From Paracoccus sp. (in: a-proteobacteria) (GTDB lineage: Bacteria > Pseudomonadota > Alphaproteobacteria > Rhodobacterales > Rhodobacteraceae), in NCBI RefSeq assembly GCF_030538655.1, contig NZ_JAUNTO010000007.1, positions 81,039 through 145,038 on the forward strand: 64,000 nt of DNA, read 5' to 3'. The notes under the pieces are model-generated. The model saw only the letters and a program-made list of their open reading frames with translations, had not been told where the DNA came from and did no database searches. Made by a program: the position numbers and the translations under genes. Positions 37,299-47,143 of the stretch are shown here, one piece after another. The first letter of the stretch is position 1. Each line of letters begins with the position of its first letter.

Positions 37299-38402
37299 TC
37301 AGGTGGGCTGGCGGGGTTGGTCAGCGTCAGCTTGGGGTGGGGTGTCGTTGGCGGTTTCCTCGGGCAGACCTTCGCGTGACAACAGGATGGCCAACGGGCG
37401 CAGCCAGTCGATATGGGCGCAGATAATCATTAGCGCCACCATGATCGGCACTGCCAGAAACATCCCCGGAATCCCCCAGAGCGACCCCCAGAAGGCCAGC
37501 GAAATGATGATGCCGAAACTGGACAGGCGCAGCGTCTGGCCCAGCAGCATCGGGTCGAGGATGTTGCCGATGACGAATTGCAGCCCGGTGCAGGCCGCCC
37601 CGACGATCAGCGCCAGCGCGATGTCGCCTGACAAGACGAAGGCCAGCAGAAAGGCGATGACCGTCGCCACGATGGACCCGACCGAAGGAATGAAGTTGAA
37701 CACAAAGGTCAGGATCGCAATCGGCATGGCCAGATCGAGGCCCGCCATTTTGAACACGCCCCAGATGGCAAAGCCGGTCACGGCGCTGACGGCGGTTTTC
37801 ACCACCAGATAGCGGTTCACCTTGTGCATGATCGTGGAAATGATCTTGCCCACCTGCCGCGCCTGCACCGGATCGCCGGTCAGCCGTTCCAGCTTGGTCT
37901 GGAAAAACATCCGTTCCGCGAACATAAAGCCGACGAACAGGATAATCAGGATACTGCCCGACAACAGATCGCCCGCCTGACCGGCCATGGTGCGCATCCA
38001 GCCGGCGATGTTGATGCCCCGGATGGCGGACAGCAGGGAATCCTGCATCCCCACACCCAGCCATTCGGTGAGATCAGGCAGGGCGGCCTGCGCGCGTTCC
38101 GTATAGGAGACCGCGATCTGAACCACCGCATTCACCTGCGCCACGATACTGGTGGAAATGCCGATCAGCAGCGCGGCGATCAGGGTAAAGGCCAGGGTCG
38201 TCGCCAGCCAACGCGCCACCCCCTGCCGGGCGATGGCGTTGATCGCGTCGGTGGTCAGCGAAAACAGGATGATCGCTATCGCCAGCGAAATCAGCATGAA
38301 CCGCGCCTGCACCATCATGAACAGCAGGATCGCAAAGGCGATGATCCCCAGAAAGCCGGTTTGCAGCCGTTGCCGCAGGATGGTTGCGCGCGCTTCTTCC
38401 AA
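37299..38402 (-). CDS. AI-2E family transporter (TqsA/PerM-like permease)
   Basis: 367 aa integral membrane protein with about eight hydrophobic segments. Characteristic late region: FNFIPSVGSIVATVIAFLLA, then FVIGNILDPMLLGQTLRLS and FWGSLWGIPGMFLAVPIMV. Members export small molecules such as autoinducer 2 or act as sodium/proton antiporters; the actual role here is unknown. TTG start preceded by AGGGGGA. A hairpin GGGCCGGG/CCCGGCCC (38424-38444) separates it from gyrA upstream. Confidence 0.9.
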   Translation of the reverse strand: MEEARATILRQRLQTGFLGIIAFAILLFMMVQARFMLISLAIAIILFSLTTDAINAIARQGVARWLATTLAFTLIAALLIGISTSIVAQVNAVVQIAVSYTERAQAALPDLTEWLGVGMQDSLLSAIRGINIAGWMRTMAGQAGDLLSGSILIILFVGFMFAERMFFQTKLERLTGDPVQARQVGKIISTIMHKVNRYLVVKTAVSAVTGFAIWGVFKMAGLDLAMPIAILTFVFNFIPSVGSIVATVIAFLLAFVLSGDIALALIVGAACTGLQFVIGNILDPMLLGQTLRLSSFGIIISLAFWGSLWGIPGMFLAVPIMVALMIICAHIDWLRPLAILLSREGLPEETANDTPPQADADQPRQPT

Positions 38403-38451
38403 TGTTTCCCCCTGAAATGTGGTGGGCCGGGATGATCCCGGCCCTTATCCC

Positions 38452-41202
38452 TCAGTTTTCGGTTCCGGTTCCGGCATCCTCGCCCTGCTCGGCGATCCGC
38501 GCAACAGAAACGACCACCTCGCCCGGTGCGGTGTTGAAGACCCGCACCCCGCCCGCGCTGCGCGAACGGAAGCTGATGCCATCGACCGGCACCCGGATCG
38601 ACTGCCCGGTCGAGGTCGCCAGCATGATCTGATCATCCACCTCCACCGGGAAGCTGGCCACCAGCGCGCCGCCGCGCATCGCCTTGTCCATCGCCATCAC
38701 GCCCTGACCGCCGCGCCCGCGCACCGGGTAGCCGTGGCTGGACGAAATCTTGCCCGCGCCTGCGGCGGTGATGGTCAGGATCAGATCCTCGGCGGCCGAC
38801 ATTTCGGCATAGCGTTCCTGGGTGATGCTGCCTTCAACGGTGTCGTCATCCTCGTCGGGTTCGGCCCCGTCATCCAGCGCACCCGCAACCGCGCGGCGCA
38901 TTTTCAGATAGGCGGCGCGTTCGGCCGGGTCGGCCTCGAAATGGCGGATGACGGACATGCTGACCACGGTATCGCCAGCGGCCAGACGGATGCCGCGCAC
39001 CCCGGTCGAATCGCGGCCCTTGAACACCCGCACATCGGTCGAGGGGAAGCGGATCGCCCGGCCCATCGCCGTCACTAGCATCACGTCATCATCGGCGGTG
39101 GCCATGCGCACGCCGATCAGCGAGGTGCCGTCGGGCAGTTTCATCGCGATCTTGCCGTTCGATTTCACCTGCGCAAAGTCGGACAGTGCGTTGCGGCGCA
39201 CATCGCCGTCAGAGGTGGCGAACACGACCTGATAGCTGTCCCATTCGGTTTCAGGGGCATCCACCGGCATCAGCGCGGCGATGGAAACGCCGGGCTGAAT
39301 CGGCAGGATATTGACGATCGCCTTGCCCTTGGCCGTGCGTCCGCCCACCGGCAAGCGCCATGTTTTCAGCCGGTAAGCCATGCCGTCGGTGGTAAAGAAC
39401 AACAGCTCGGTATGGGTGTTGGCGACGAACAGGGTCGTCACCACGTCGTCTTCTTTGGTGGCCATGCCCGACAGACCCTTGCCGCCGCGCCGCTGGCTGC
39501 GAAATTCGGCCAGCGCGGTGCGCTTGATATAGCCGCCCGAGGTGATGGTGACGACCATATCCTCGCGCTCGATCAGGTCTTCGTCGTCCATATCGCCGGA
39601 CCACTCGGTGATCTCGGTGCGGCGGGGGACGGCATAGGCGTCGCGCACCTCGCGCAGTTCGTCGCTGATGATCGCCATGATGCGGTCGCGACTGGCGAGG
39701 ATGGCCAGATAGTCGCGGATGGAATCGGCCAGTTGTTTCAGCTCGTCCGTGACCTCTTGCACACCCAGTTGGGTCAGGCGTTGCAGGCGCAGATCCAGAA
39801 TGGCGCGGGCCTGCGTTTCCGACAGGTTATAGGTGCCGTCGTCATTGACCGGATGCAGCGGATCGTCGATCAGTTTCAGATATTCGAGGATGTCATGCGC
39901 GGGCCAGCGGCGTTCCATCAGCCGTTCACGCGCCTCGGCGGCGTCGGCGCTGGCGCGGATGGTGGCGACGACCTCATCGACATTGCTGACCGCGACGGCC
40001 AGACCGCAGAGGATATGGCTGCGTTCGCGCGCCTTGCGCAGTTCAAAGGCGGTGCGGCGGGCGACCACCTCTTCGCGGAAGCTGATGAAATAGGTCAGGA
40101 AGTCGCGCAGCGCCAGTTGTTCGGGGCGACCGCCGTTCAGCGCCAGCATGTTGCAGGCAAAGTTGGTCTGCATGGCGGTGAAACGGAACAATTGGTTCAG
40201 CACCACATCGGGGGTGGCGTCGCGTTTCAGCTCGATCACCACGCGGACACCCTGACGGTCGGATTCGTCCTGCACGTTGGCGATGCCCTCGACCCGCTTT
40301 TCCTTGGCCAGATCGGCGATGCGTTCCTGAAGGCTGGCCTTGTTCACCTGATAGGGGATTTCGTCGATGACGATGGCCCAACGGTCCTTGCGGATTTCCT
40401 CGAAATGGGTTTTCGCGCGGATGATGACGCTGCCGCGCCCCTCAAGATAGGCCTTGCGCGCGCCGGATCGGCCAAGGATCAGCGCGCCGGTGGGGAAGTC
40501 GGGGCCGGGGATGATTTCCAGCAACCGTTCGGTCGGCAGGTCGGGGTTGGCGATCAGTTCCAGCGTGGCATCAACGACTTCGCCCAGGTTATGCGGCGGA
40601 ATGTTGGTCGCCATGCCGACAGCGATGCCGCCCGCGCCATTGACCAGCATATTCGGGAAACGCGCGGGCAGGACGGTTGGTTCGCGGTCCTTGCCGTCGT
40701 AGTTATCCTGAAAATCAACGGTATCCTTGTCGATGTCCATCAGCAGGAAATCGGCGGGCTTGGCCATGCGCACTTCGGTATAGCGCATCGCCGCGGGCGG
40801 GTCGCCGTCCATGGACCCAAAGTTGCCCTGCCCGTCCAGCAAGGGCAGCGACATGGAAAAATCCTGCGCCATCCGCACCAGCGCGTCATAGATCGCGGCG
40901 TCGCCGTGCGGGTGATACTTACCCATCACATCGCCAACCGGGCGGGCCGATTTGCGGTAGGGTTTATCGTGCGTGTTGCCGGATTCATCCATCGCATAGA
41001 GGATGCGGCGATGCACGGGTTTCAGCCCGTCGCGCAGATCGGGGATGGCGCGGCTGACGATGACCGACATGGCATAGTCAAGATACGATGTCCGCATCTC
41101 GGCCGCGATGTCGATGACCGGGCCATCATGTGCCATGACAGCGCGGGCGGGACGGTCGTTTTCCTCGCCTTCCGGCAGGTCGTTATCGGGGGTGTCAGCC
41201 AC
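38452..41202 (-). CDS. gyrA: DNA gyrase subunit A
   Basis: 916 aa. Breakage-reunion subunit that introduces negative supercoils. N-terminal region [20 protein letters not shown], catalytic tyrosine in AMRYTEVRM, and a GyrA box QRRGGKG in the C-terminal beta-pinwheel, which separates it from ParC. The quinolone region reads [13 protein letters not shown], that is alanine at the E. coli Ser83 position, common in alphaproteobacteria. An acidic insert (GAEPDEDDD) lies between blades of the pinwheel. Confidence 0.97.
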   Translation of the reverse strand: MADTPDNDLPEGEENDRPARAVMAHDGPVIDIAAEMRTSYLDYAMSVIVSRAIPDLRDGLKPVHRRILYAMDESGNTHDKPYRKSARPVGDVMGKYHPHGDAAIYDALVRMAQDFSMSLPLLDGQGNFGSMDGDPPAAMRYTEVRMAKPADFLLMDIDKDTVDFQDNYDGKDREPTVLPARFPNMLVNGAGGIAVGMATNIPPHNLGEVVDATLELIANPDLPTERLLEIIPGPDFPTGALILGRSGARKAYLEGRGSVIIRAKTHFEEIRKDRWAIVIDEIPYQVNKASLQERIADLAKEKRVEGIANVQDESDRQGVRVVIELKRDATPDVVLNQLFRFTAMQTNFACNMLALNGGRPEQLALRDFLTYFISFREEVVARRTAFELRKARERSHILCGLAVAVSNVDEVVATIRASADAAEARERLMERRWPAHDILEYLKLIDDPLHPVNDDGTYNLSETQARAILDLRLQRLTQLGVQEVTDELKQLADSIRDYLAILASRDRIMAIISDELREVRDAYAVPRRTEITEWSGDMDDEDLIEREDMVVTITSGGYIKRTALAEFRSQRRGGKGLSGMATKEDDVVTTLFVANTHTELLFFTTDGMAYRLKTWRLPVGGRTAKGKAIVNILPIQPGVSIAALMPVDAPETEWDSYQVVFATSDGDVRRNALSDFAQVKSNGKIAMKLPDGTSLIGVRMATADDDVMLVTAMGRAIRFPSTDVRVFKGRDSTGVRGIRLAAGDTVVSMSVIRHFEADPAERAAYLKMRRAVAGALDDGAEPDEDDDTVEGSITQERYAEMSAAEDLILTITAAGAGKISSSHGYPVRGRGGQGVMAMDKAMRGGALVASFPVEVDDQIMLATSTGQSIRVPVDGISFRSRSAGGVRVFNTAPGEVVVSVARIAEQGEDAGTGTEN

Positions 41203-41305
41203 GGAATTTCCTCAAGATATTGTTGCCCACGGGTCTATCCCATACCGGCCTTGGGTGCAATCTTGCGCGGGCAGGATTATGCGTATTTGGGCAAACAGGA
41301 AGCTG

Positions 41306-41998
41306 TCAGAGGCCCCAATATGCGCCGCAATCGGGCAAAGGCGCGTCGGGGCTATAGCTGGCGGTCGCGACGTCCCAGTGGAACGTGCGGGTGAAGGTGC
41401 AGGTCGGGTCTGTGGCGGGTTCCGCGTCTGAAGGGACGGGCAGGGCGGAGTTATCCTCGTCCAGCCGGATGCCGGGCGGGAAGGTGGTGGCGCGGGCGTT
41501 ATAGCGCAGGCTGGGCGGTGTGCCGGTATCGGGCAGTGGGGTCAGTTCGGCGTCGTAATCATAAAGGTCGGCGCAATGTTGGTTGCGATCGGCGATGTCT
41601 GCCTCGGAAAAGCAGGCGCGGATGGTTTTGGATGCGCCAAGGGGCAAGGACAGCACCACCCTCAGCCCATCCGGGCCAATGTGCAGCAGGATCATGTGAT
41701 CGACCAAAGCGCCGCCGCCTGAATAGCCGGTCGTTTCGGTCCGGGTCAGGGCGATCAGGCGGTGGTCATGCCACCAACGCGGCGCGTCTTGGGCGAGGGT
41801 CAGCAGTGGGTCCGGGTGGTCGGTTTCGGGCAGTTCCGGCAGGTCCATAAGCCACGGGCCTTGCGTCGAGGGCAGTTGCACCTGCGTTTGCCCCACCAGC
41901 GACAGACAGCGCGGATGGCCGGGGCAGTGGATCAGCGGCAGCGGATCGGCGCAGGCAGTCCCCGCGACCCCGGCGAGCGCCAGCGCGAGCGCCCTCAT
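41306..41998 (-). CDS. Hypothetical secreted protein
   Basis: 230 aa with a signal peptide (MRALALALAGVAGTACA). The mature part has several cysteines (IHCPGHPRC, RACFSE, QHCADL, TCTFT, DCGAY) that could form disulfides, and no domain I recognise. Its start overlaps the dsbB stop (ATGA), so it may depend on, or at least be made with, the disulfide oxidase. Longer upstream frames are shadows of dsbB. Confidence 0.7.
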   Translation of the reverse strand: MRALALALAGVAGTACADPLPLIHCPGHPRCLSLVGQTQVQLPSTQGPWLMDLPELPETDHPDPLLTLAQDAPRWWHDHRLIALTRTETTGYSGGGALVDHMILLHIGPDGLRVVLSLPLGASKTIRACFSEADIADRNQHCADLYDYDAELTPLPDTGTPPSLRYNARATTFPPGIRLDEDNSALPVPSDAEPATDPTCTFTRTFHWDVATASYSPDAPLPDCGAYWGL

Positions 41999-42471
41999 GC
42001 CCGGATGCGGTTGCGGGCCGAGGCCAGCCAGATGCCGGTCAGCATGGCCGAGAAGATCGCGTTCCAGCCAGCCATCGAGATGCCCAGCAGGCTCCACGCC
42101 ACTTCGTCGCAGCGCACGACGGGGGCGGCTTGCAGGCGGTTCATCAGGTCGGCGGCGGACAGGGCGGCCAGATCGCCAACGCCGCCGGTGCAGGCGGTGA
42201 CGCCCTGAAAGATGCCCAGCTCGATCCCGGCGTGCCAGATGGCCAGACCCGTCGCCACCGCAGCGGCCAGAACCCCCAGCCACGCCAGCCCGCGCGACCA
42301 GCCGCGCCGCCAGATCACCACGCCGATGACGATGGCGGCGGCATGGGGCCAGCGTTGCCAGATGCACATCTCGCAGGGCGCGTAACCGGCAAGCTGAAAG
42401 CCGAAGGCCCCCAGCAATAGCGCGGCGGAACCGGCAGCGGCCAGCAGGGCAAGGGTGGTTCTGTCCCGCAT
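41995..42471 (-). CDS. dsbB: Disulfide bond formation protein B family
   Basis: 158 aa with four hydrophobic segments. First cysteine pair in APCEMCIWQRWPH; a second periplasmic pair in VTACTGGVGD and VVRCDEVAW. DsbB reoxidises DsbA by passing electrons to quinone. Coupled upstream to the YqaA-like gene (TGATG overlap) and downstream to a cysteine-rich secreted protein, a plausible small oxidative-folding unit. Confidence 0.92.
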   Translation of the reverse strand: MRDRTTLALLAAAGSAALLLGAFGFQLAGYAPCEMCIWQRWPHAAAIVIGVVIWRRGWSRGLAWLGVLAAAVATGLAIWHAGIELGIFQGVTACTGGVGDLAALSAADLMNRLQAAPVVRCDEVAWSLLGISMAGWNAIFSAMLTGIWLASARNRIRA

Positions 42472-43049
42472 CACAGATACCTGACTGCGACAAAGCCGCC
42501 GATCAGGCAGACCATGAACACGGTGAACACCAGCCCCAGCCGACGTTCGATAAAGTCGCGGATCGGCTCGCCGAATTTCCACAGCAGGCCGCAGACGATG
42601 AAGAACCGTCCAGCGCGCCCGATGATCGAGGTCAGGATGAACAGCGGCAGCGACAGCCCCACCGCCCCGGCAAAGATGGTGATGACCTTGAACGGAAACG
42701 GCGTCAGCGCCGCGAACAGCACGGCCCAGCCGCCGTATTCGGCAAAGCGGGCGGCCAGATCCTGATAGGCCTGTTCCTTGCCATAGACGGTCAGCACCCA
42801 TTGGCCGACCGAATCCATCAGCACCGCGCCGATGACATAGCCCAACAGCGCCCCCAATACCGATCCGGCGGTGGCGATCGTGGCGATCAGCCATGCCTTG
42901 GTCCGCTGTGCCAGCACCATCGGGATCATCAGCACATCGGGCGGAATCGGGAAAAAGCTGCTTTCGACAAAGCTGACCCCGAACAGGGCCGCCATCGAGT
43001 GCCGGTGCGCCGCCAGCCCCATCGTCCAGTCGTAAAGCCGTCTTATCAT
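42471..43049 (-). CDS. YqaA family (SNARE-associated/DedA-like) membrane protein
   Basis: 192 aa. Features: FGVSFVESSFFPIPPDVLMIPMVLA... with the conserved E-S-S-F-F-P-I-P-P-D core, then LFAALTPFPFKVITIFAGA. DedA-superfamily proteins act in lipid flipping and envelope integrity. The ATG at 43049 has GAGG upstream. First gene of the unit with dsbB. Confidence 0.88.
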   Translation of the reverse strand: MIRRLYDWTMGLAAHRHSMAALFGVSFVESSFFPIPPDVLMIPMVLAQRTKAWLIATIATAGSVLGALLGYVIGAVLMDSVGQWVLTVYGKEQAYQDLAARFAEYGGWAVLFAALTPFPFKVITIFAGAVGLSLPLFILTSIIGRAGRFFIVCGLLWKFGEPIRDFIERRLGLVFTVFMVCLIGGFVAVRYL

Positions 43050-43256
43050 CGTAACCCTCATCACGCGTGCTGCTGGTCTGTTGCCCGTCTGCGCCGTCGC
43101 GTCAAGCGGCGAACGCATCGGTCGCGCGGGCGTGATGGGGCTTGGCAGAGGGGCGGATTTCGCCGATGCTGTCGGACAAAGGCGCCCGGAACCACAGGCG
43201 TTGTCAGGGCGTTACAGCGGGCCGGGTGACGGCGGGATCACGAAAGGAATGCCAGC

Positions 43257-44102
43257 ATGGAATGGCGTGGACGGCGGGGCAGCCGCAATATCGAGGATCG
43301 GCGCGGCATGGGCGCCACTGGCGCGGGCGGCATTGGCGTTGTCGGGATGCTGGCCGTTCTGGCCTTTGGCTATTTCTTTGGTATCGACATCAGCCCGGTG
43401 GTGCAGGGGATCGAGGGGCAGGGCCAGTCTCAGCCGCGCGAACTGACCGAACGCGACCGCCAGTATGGCGAGTTTCTGTCGGTGGTTCTGGCCGATACCG
43501 AAGAGGTCTGGGGCCAGGTTCTGCCCGAACAGGCGAATACGGCCTATCGCGATCCGACCCTGGTTCTGTTCAGCGGGGCGGTGCAATCGGCCTGCGGCGG
43601 CGCGACGGCCGCGATGGGGCCGTTTTACTGCCCCGGCGATCAAAGGCTGTATCTGGACACCGATTTCTTTGACGTGATGGCGCAGCGCATGGGGGCGAGC
43701 GGGGATTTCGCCGCTGCCTATGTCGTCGCGCACGAGGTGGGCCATCACGTGCAGAATCTGCTGGGCATTTTGCCGCAGGTCACGCGGATGCGGCAGCAGG
43801 TTTCCTCGGCTGATTCGAATTATCTGTCGGTGCTGACCGAATTGCAGGCCGATTGCTTTGCCGGCATCTGGGCGCGGCAGGCCAGCGAGCAGTTCGGCAC
43901 CATCGACCAGCAAGATCTGCGCGAAGCACAAAACGCCGCCCGTGCGGTGGGGGACGATGTGTTGCAGGCCAACGCCGGGCGCACGCCGATGCCCGACAGC
44001 TTTACCCATGGCAGCGCCGAACAGCGTCAGGAATGGCTGATGCGCGGGTTCAACTCGGGTCAGGTGGCGCAGTGCAACACCTTTGCCGAGGCGGGGCTGT
44101 AA
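43257..44102 (+). CDS. Neutral zinc metallopeptidase, YpfJ family
   Basis: 281 aa. One N-terminal membrane segment (GIGVVGMLAVLAFGYFFG), then a periplasmic protease domain with zinc motif VVAHEVGHHVQ and the downstream glutamate in LTELQADCFAGIWA. Two cysteines (SACGG and YCPGD) are typical. Substrate unknown. AAAGGA eight bases before the start. Confidence 0.92.
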   Translation: MEWRGRRGSRNIEDRRGMGATGAGGIGVVGMLAVLAFGYFFGIDISPVVQGIEGQGQSQPRELTERDRQYGEFLSVVLADTEEVWGQVLPEQANTAYRDPTLVLFSGAVQSACGGATAAMGPFYCPGDQRLYLDTDFFDVMAQRMGASGDFAAAYVVAHEVGHHVQNLLGILPQVTRMRQQVSSADSNYLSVLTELQADCFAGIWARQASEQFGTIDQQDLREAQNAARAVGDDVLQANAGRTPMPDSFTHGSAEQRQEWLMRGFNSGQVAQCNTFAEAGL

Positions 44103-44105
44103 CGG

Positions 44106-44288
44106 TCAGCGCGGGATGCGGATGCCGCCCGGCTGCATCCGCGCCCAATCGGGCCACAGCCCCAGCCATTCGGCCAGCACGATGGCGATGCAGATGGCGA
44201 TGACGCTTAGCACCAGCACGACCTGACGGGTCGAGGGGGGACGCTGCGCCCATTTCCGTGCGCGCATCAGCCAGACAAGCAGGTTCAT
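44106..44288 (-). CDS. Small hypothetical membrane protein
   Basis: 60 aa: a basic start (NLLVWLMRARKWAQRPP), one membrane segment (VVLVLSVIAICIAIVLAEWLG) and a short tail. I recall similar short proteins in Rhodobacterales genomes. Convergent with the metallopeptidase gene, with only 3 bases between stops. Confidence 0.65.
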   Translation of the reverse strand: MNLLVWLMRARKWAQRPPSTRQVVLVLSVIAICIAIVLAEWLGLWPDWARMQPGGIRIPR

Positions 44289-44357
44289 CGCAACAGACCT
44301 TTCACACCGCAGCCGCCAACGATATAGGCAGGGCGCAGCAAAAGTCACGGGGTTCCC

Positions 44358-44837
44358 TTGCCGCATCATCAGGACAGCCGCGTTCTGCCATATTCGGCGC
44401 AGCAGATGTTCGATCTGGTCGCCGATGTGGCGCGTTACCCCGAATTCCTGCCGTGGAACAGCGCCGCGCGCATCCGGTCGCGCAGGCCGCAGCCCGACGG
44501 GGCCGAGGTGATCGAGGCGGATCTGGTCATCAGCTTCAAGGTGTTCCGCGAACGCTTTGGCAGCCGGGTGGTGCTGCATCCCGCCGATGAACAGGGTGTG
44601 CTGCGAATCGACACCGATTATCTGGACGGCCCGTTCCGGCATCTGCATTCCGGCTGGCGTTTTCAGGATGTGCCGGGGCAGGCTGCGCGGCAGTGCCGGG
44701 TCGAGTTCTTTGTGGATTTCGAATTCCGCAACGCCATCCTGCAAAAGCTGATCGGCGTGGTGTTCGGCGAGGCGATGGCCCGGATCGTTCGCGCCTTTGA
44801 AGATCGCGCGAAAGTGCTGTATGGGGCTGGCGCCTGA
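44358..44837 (+). CDS. Coq10/RatA family START-domain protein
   Basis: 159 aa. Typical RVLPYSAQQMFDLVADVARY followed by PEFLPWNSAARI, and the conserved VEFFVDFEFRNAILQKLIG. In alphaproteobacteria this is the Coq10-like ubiquinone-binding lipid carrier; RatA-type ribosome activity is the alternative name in databases. TTG start, chosen because the family N-terminus begins there. Confidence 0.88.
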   Translation: MPHHQDSRVLPYSAQQMFDLVADVARYPEFLPWNSAARIRSRRPQPDGAEVIEADLVISFKVFRERFGSRVVLHPADEQGVLRIDTDYLDGPFRHLHSGWRFQDVPGQAARQCRVEFFVDFEFRNAILQKLIGVVFGEAMARIVRAFEDRAKVLYGAGA

Positions 44838-44865
44838 CGCGCGACCGTTCTACAAGGCGCGCCGG

Positions 44866-44941
44866 GGGCGGTTAGCTCAGTTGGTAGAGCGTCTCGTTTA
44901 CACCGAGAATGTCGGGGGTTCGAGTCCCTCACCGCCCACCA
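44866..44941 (+). tRNA. tRNA-Val (TAC)
   Basis: Acceptor GGGCGGT/ACCGCCC, D-loop AGCTCAGTTGGTAGAGC, anticodon stem CTCG-TTTACAC-CGAG with anticodon TAC, T-loop GGTTCGAGTCC. The CCA end is encoded (44939-44941). Confidence 0.97.
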
Positions 44942-44989
44942 TTTCCCCATCCGTTCAGGGTTGCCCAAGGGCGCAAAATCGCGTGATGC

Positions 44990-45922
44990 TTATCCCTGAA
45001 AAATGCCCTGCGCCACGGCGGTCAGGGTCAGCATGATTGCCAGAACACCCATCGCCCGCCGATACAGGCGCAAGCCGCGCCACAGGTCGCGCGCATCCGG
45101 GTCGGGCGCGGCGGCGTTCAGCCATGGCTCATCCGCGATCCGGTCGGCATAGACGCGCGGGCCGGACAGGCGCACGTTCAGCGCCCCGGCCATGGCTGAT
45201 TCCGGCCAGCCGGCATTAGGTGAGCGGTGGTGCCGCGCGTCGGTGCGGGCGCAAGCCAGCGCCGCCCTGCCGCGCCGCCATCCCGCCGCCAGCGCGATCA
45301 ACAGCGCGCTCAGACGGGCGGCGGGCCAGTTGGCCGCGTCATCCAGCCGGGCGGCGAATTTGCCAAAAGCCTCGTGGCGCGGGGTGCGGTGGCCGATCAT
45401 GGAATCCAGCGTGTTGATGGCCTTGTAAGCCGCAATGCCGGGTAAACCCGCGACCGCCAGCCAGAACACCGGGGCTACCACGCCGTCGCTGGCATTTTCG
45501 GCAAGGCTTTCCAGCGCCGCGCGCGACAGCGCCGGGGCGTCGGCGGTGGTCACGTCGCGGCCCACGATCATCGCGGTGGCCTGCCGCGCGCCCGGCAGAT
45601 CGCCTGCCACCAGAGGGCGCGCCACCGCCGCGACATGATCCCATAACGACCGCGAGGCGATCAGCGGCCAGCCCAGCAGCACGGACCACGGACCGAGAAG
45701 CCACACCAGAATGCAGGCGGGCAGGGTGGCGGCGGCGATCACCAGCAGGCTGGCCAATGTGCCGCGTGCGACACGGGCGCGGCCCCGATTCATGCGCCGG
45801 TCCAGCAGGGAAATCAGCCCCCCCAACCATGTGACCGGATGGCCGATGCGCCGAAACAGCGCGTCGGGCCAGCCAATCAGCGCATCCAGCGCCATCGCAC
45901 ATACGGTCAGCAGTGCGGTCAT
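44990..45922 (-). CDS. cobD: Adenosylcobinamide-phosphate synthase
   Basis: 310 aa CbiB/CobD membrane protein of cobalamin synthesis; attaches aminopropanol phosphate to adenosylcobyric acid. Family marks: DALIGWPDALFRRIGHPVTW near the start, SLAENASDGVVAPVFW, and KAINTLDSMIGHRTPRHEAF. Overlaps the phosphatase gene upstream by ATGA. No cobalamin riboswitch is evident. Confidence 0.94.
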   Translation of the reverse strand: MTALLTVCAMALDALIGWPDALFRRIGHPVTWLGGLISLLDRRMNRGRARVARGTLASLLVIAAATLPACILVWLLGPWSVLLGWPLIASRSLWDHVAAVARPLVAGDLPGARQATAMIVGRDVTTADAPALSRAALESLAENASDGVVAPVFWLAVAGLPGIAAYKAINTLDSMIGHRTPRHEAFGKFAARLDDAANWPAARLSALLIALAAGWRRGRAALACARTDARHHRSPNAGWPESAMAGALNVRLSGPRVYADRIADEPWLNAAAPDPDARDLWRGLRLYRRAMGVLAIMLTLTAVAQGIFQG

Positions 45923-46455
45923 GGCTGACGGTTCACATAGCTGACGGCCCAATGACGGCCCGCATGGGTAATCTCGGTCAGCGACAGCGGTTCTATTGCA
46001 AAGGACAGCGCCGCATCGCCCACCACCAAAGACAGCGCCGCGCGAACGGTTCCGGCATGGGCGATGATCACCACCTCATCGCGGGCCAGTTGCAGAACCG
46101 GGTGAACGCGCGCGGCCATATCGGCAAAGCTTTCACCGCCAGGGGGGCGCAGCGCGGCCAGTTGCCCTGTATCAAGATCGCCGGGATCGGGCAGGTCGGT
46201 GTAGGGTTCACCTTCCCACGCGCCGAAATCCTGCTCCCACAACGCGGGCCGGGTTTCGCCGGTCAGACCAAGCGCCACTGCCGTTTGCTGACAGCGCAGC
46301 GCCGGGCTGATCCAGACTGTCGCGGCTGCCGGAAGGGCGGCCCTGACCCGCGCCAGTGCCGCGCCATTGCTGCAATCGGCGGGCACATCGCGCCGCCCGG
46401 CCAGCCGACCGCCGGTGATCGCGGGGGCATGACGGATCAGCAGCAGGCGGGTCAT
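45919..46455 (-). CDS. Histidine phosphatase family protein (CobC-like)
   Basis: 178 aa. Catalytic RHG-type motif LLLIRHAP at the N-terminus and second histidine in IIAHAGTVRAAL; also PPGGESFADMAARV, typical for alpha-ribazole phosphatase/phosphoglycerate-mutase-like enzymes. Its coupling to cobD by ATGA argues for a cobalamin role (alpha-ribazole phosphatase), but this is inference from context. Strong AAAGGAG site. Confidence 0.85.
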   Translation of the reverse strand: MTRLLLIRHAPAITGGRLAGRRDVPADCSNGAALARVRAALPAAATVWISPALRCQQTAVALGLTGETRPALWEQDFGAWEGEPYTDLPDPGDLDTGQLAALRPPGGESFADMAARVHPVLQLARDEVVIIAHAGTVRAALSLVVGDAALSFAIEPLSLTEITHAGRHWAVSYVNRQP

Positions 46456-46559
46456 CGCGGCTCCTTTGAGGATATGGGGCGCGCCTGTTTCGCCGCAAAC
46501 CGCCGCCAAAGGCAAGATACGGGTTGAGTCGATCACTTTGCCGCAGTGCAGCGTCGGTT

Positions 46560-46590
46560 TGTGATCACGCGACCGGGAAATGTGATCACG
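46560..46590. promoter_or_regulatory. Direct repeat of TGTGATCACG upstream of sdhC
   Basis: Two identical TGTGATCACG sites (46560-46569 and 46581-46590), each with the palindromic core GTGATCAC, start 21 bp apart, about two helical turns. A TAGAAT at 46606-46611 could be the -10; with a 17-bp spacer the -35 region would fall on the second site. This looks like a cooperative operator controlling the sdh operon. Confidence 0.6.
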
Positions 46591-46736
46591 AAGCCGCCAA
46601 ATTGTTAGAATTGCAGCGAAGGGCTGGCAAAGTGCGGTGACAGATGGCAGAAGGATGACGAAAAGCAAGCGATAACGCCAGCCCGGACGGCCCGTCACGC
46701 CATGACCGCCGCCCGGCCACGATGGAGGGCCGATAC

Positions 46737-47132
46737 ATGGCAGCAGACGTAAACCGGGGCAACCGGCCGCTTTCCCCCCATATTCAGGTCTACAAGCTGC
46801 CGATAGCAGCCAAGACCTCGATCCTGAACCGTGCCACGGGTCATGCGATGGTGGCGGGTATCCTGCTGCTGGCATGGTGGCTGGTCGCCGCCGCCACGGG
46901 GCCGGGTGCATTCGCCTGCGCCGATTGGGTGGTGCGGTCGTGGATCGGCTTTATCGTGCTGACCGGCGCGGCATGGTCGCTGTGGTTCCATGCGCTGGCT
47001 GGCGTGCGGCACATGTTCTATGACGCCGGGATGCTGATGGAAATCGACCAGGCCAGGCAATCCAGCTGGTGGATCATCATCGGTTCGGTCGCGCTGACAG
47101 TGATGTCGCTGCTGCTGTTCTTTATCGCGTAA
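46737..47132 (+). CDS. sdhC: Succinate dehydrogenase cytochrome b556 subunit
   Basis: 131 aa membrane anchor of complex II with three hydrophobic segments. Starts NRPLSPHIQVYKLP as usual; heme ligand histidine in WFHALAGVRHMFYD. GAGGG before the ATG at 46737. First gene of the sdh operon. Confidence 0.95.
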   Translation: MAADVNRGNRPLSPHIQVYKLPIAAKTSILNRATGHAMVAGILLLAWWLVAAATGPGAFACADWVVRSWIGFIVLTGAAWSLWFHALAGVRHMFYDAGMLMEIDQARQSSWWIIIGSVALTVMSLLLFFIA

Positions 47133-47143
47133 GGAGGCTAGGG

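Noticed and set aside
39412-41394. 660-aa plus-strand open frame opposite gyrA
   Set aside because: Antisense shadow of gyrA; no domain or start signal.
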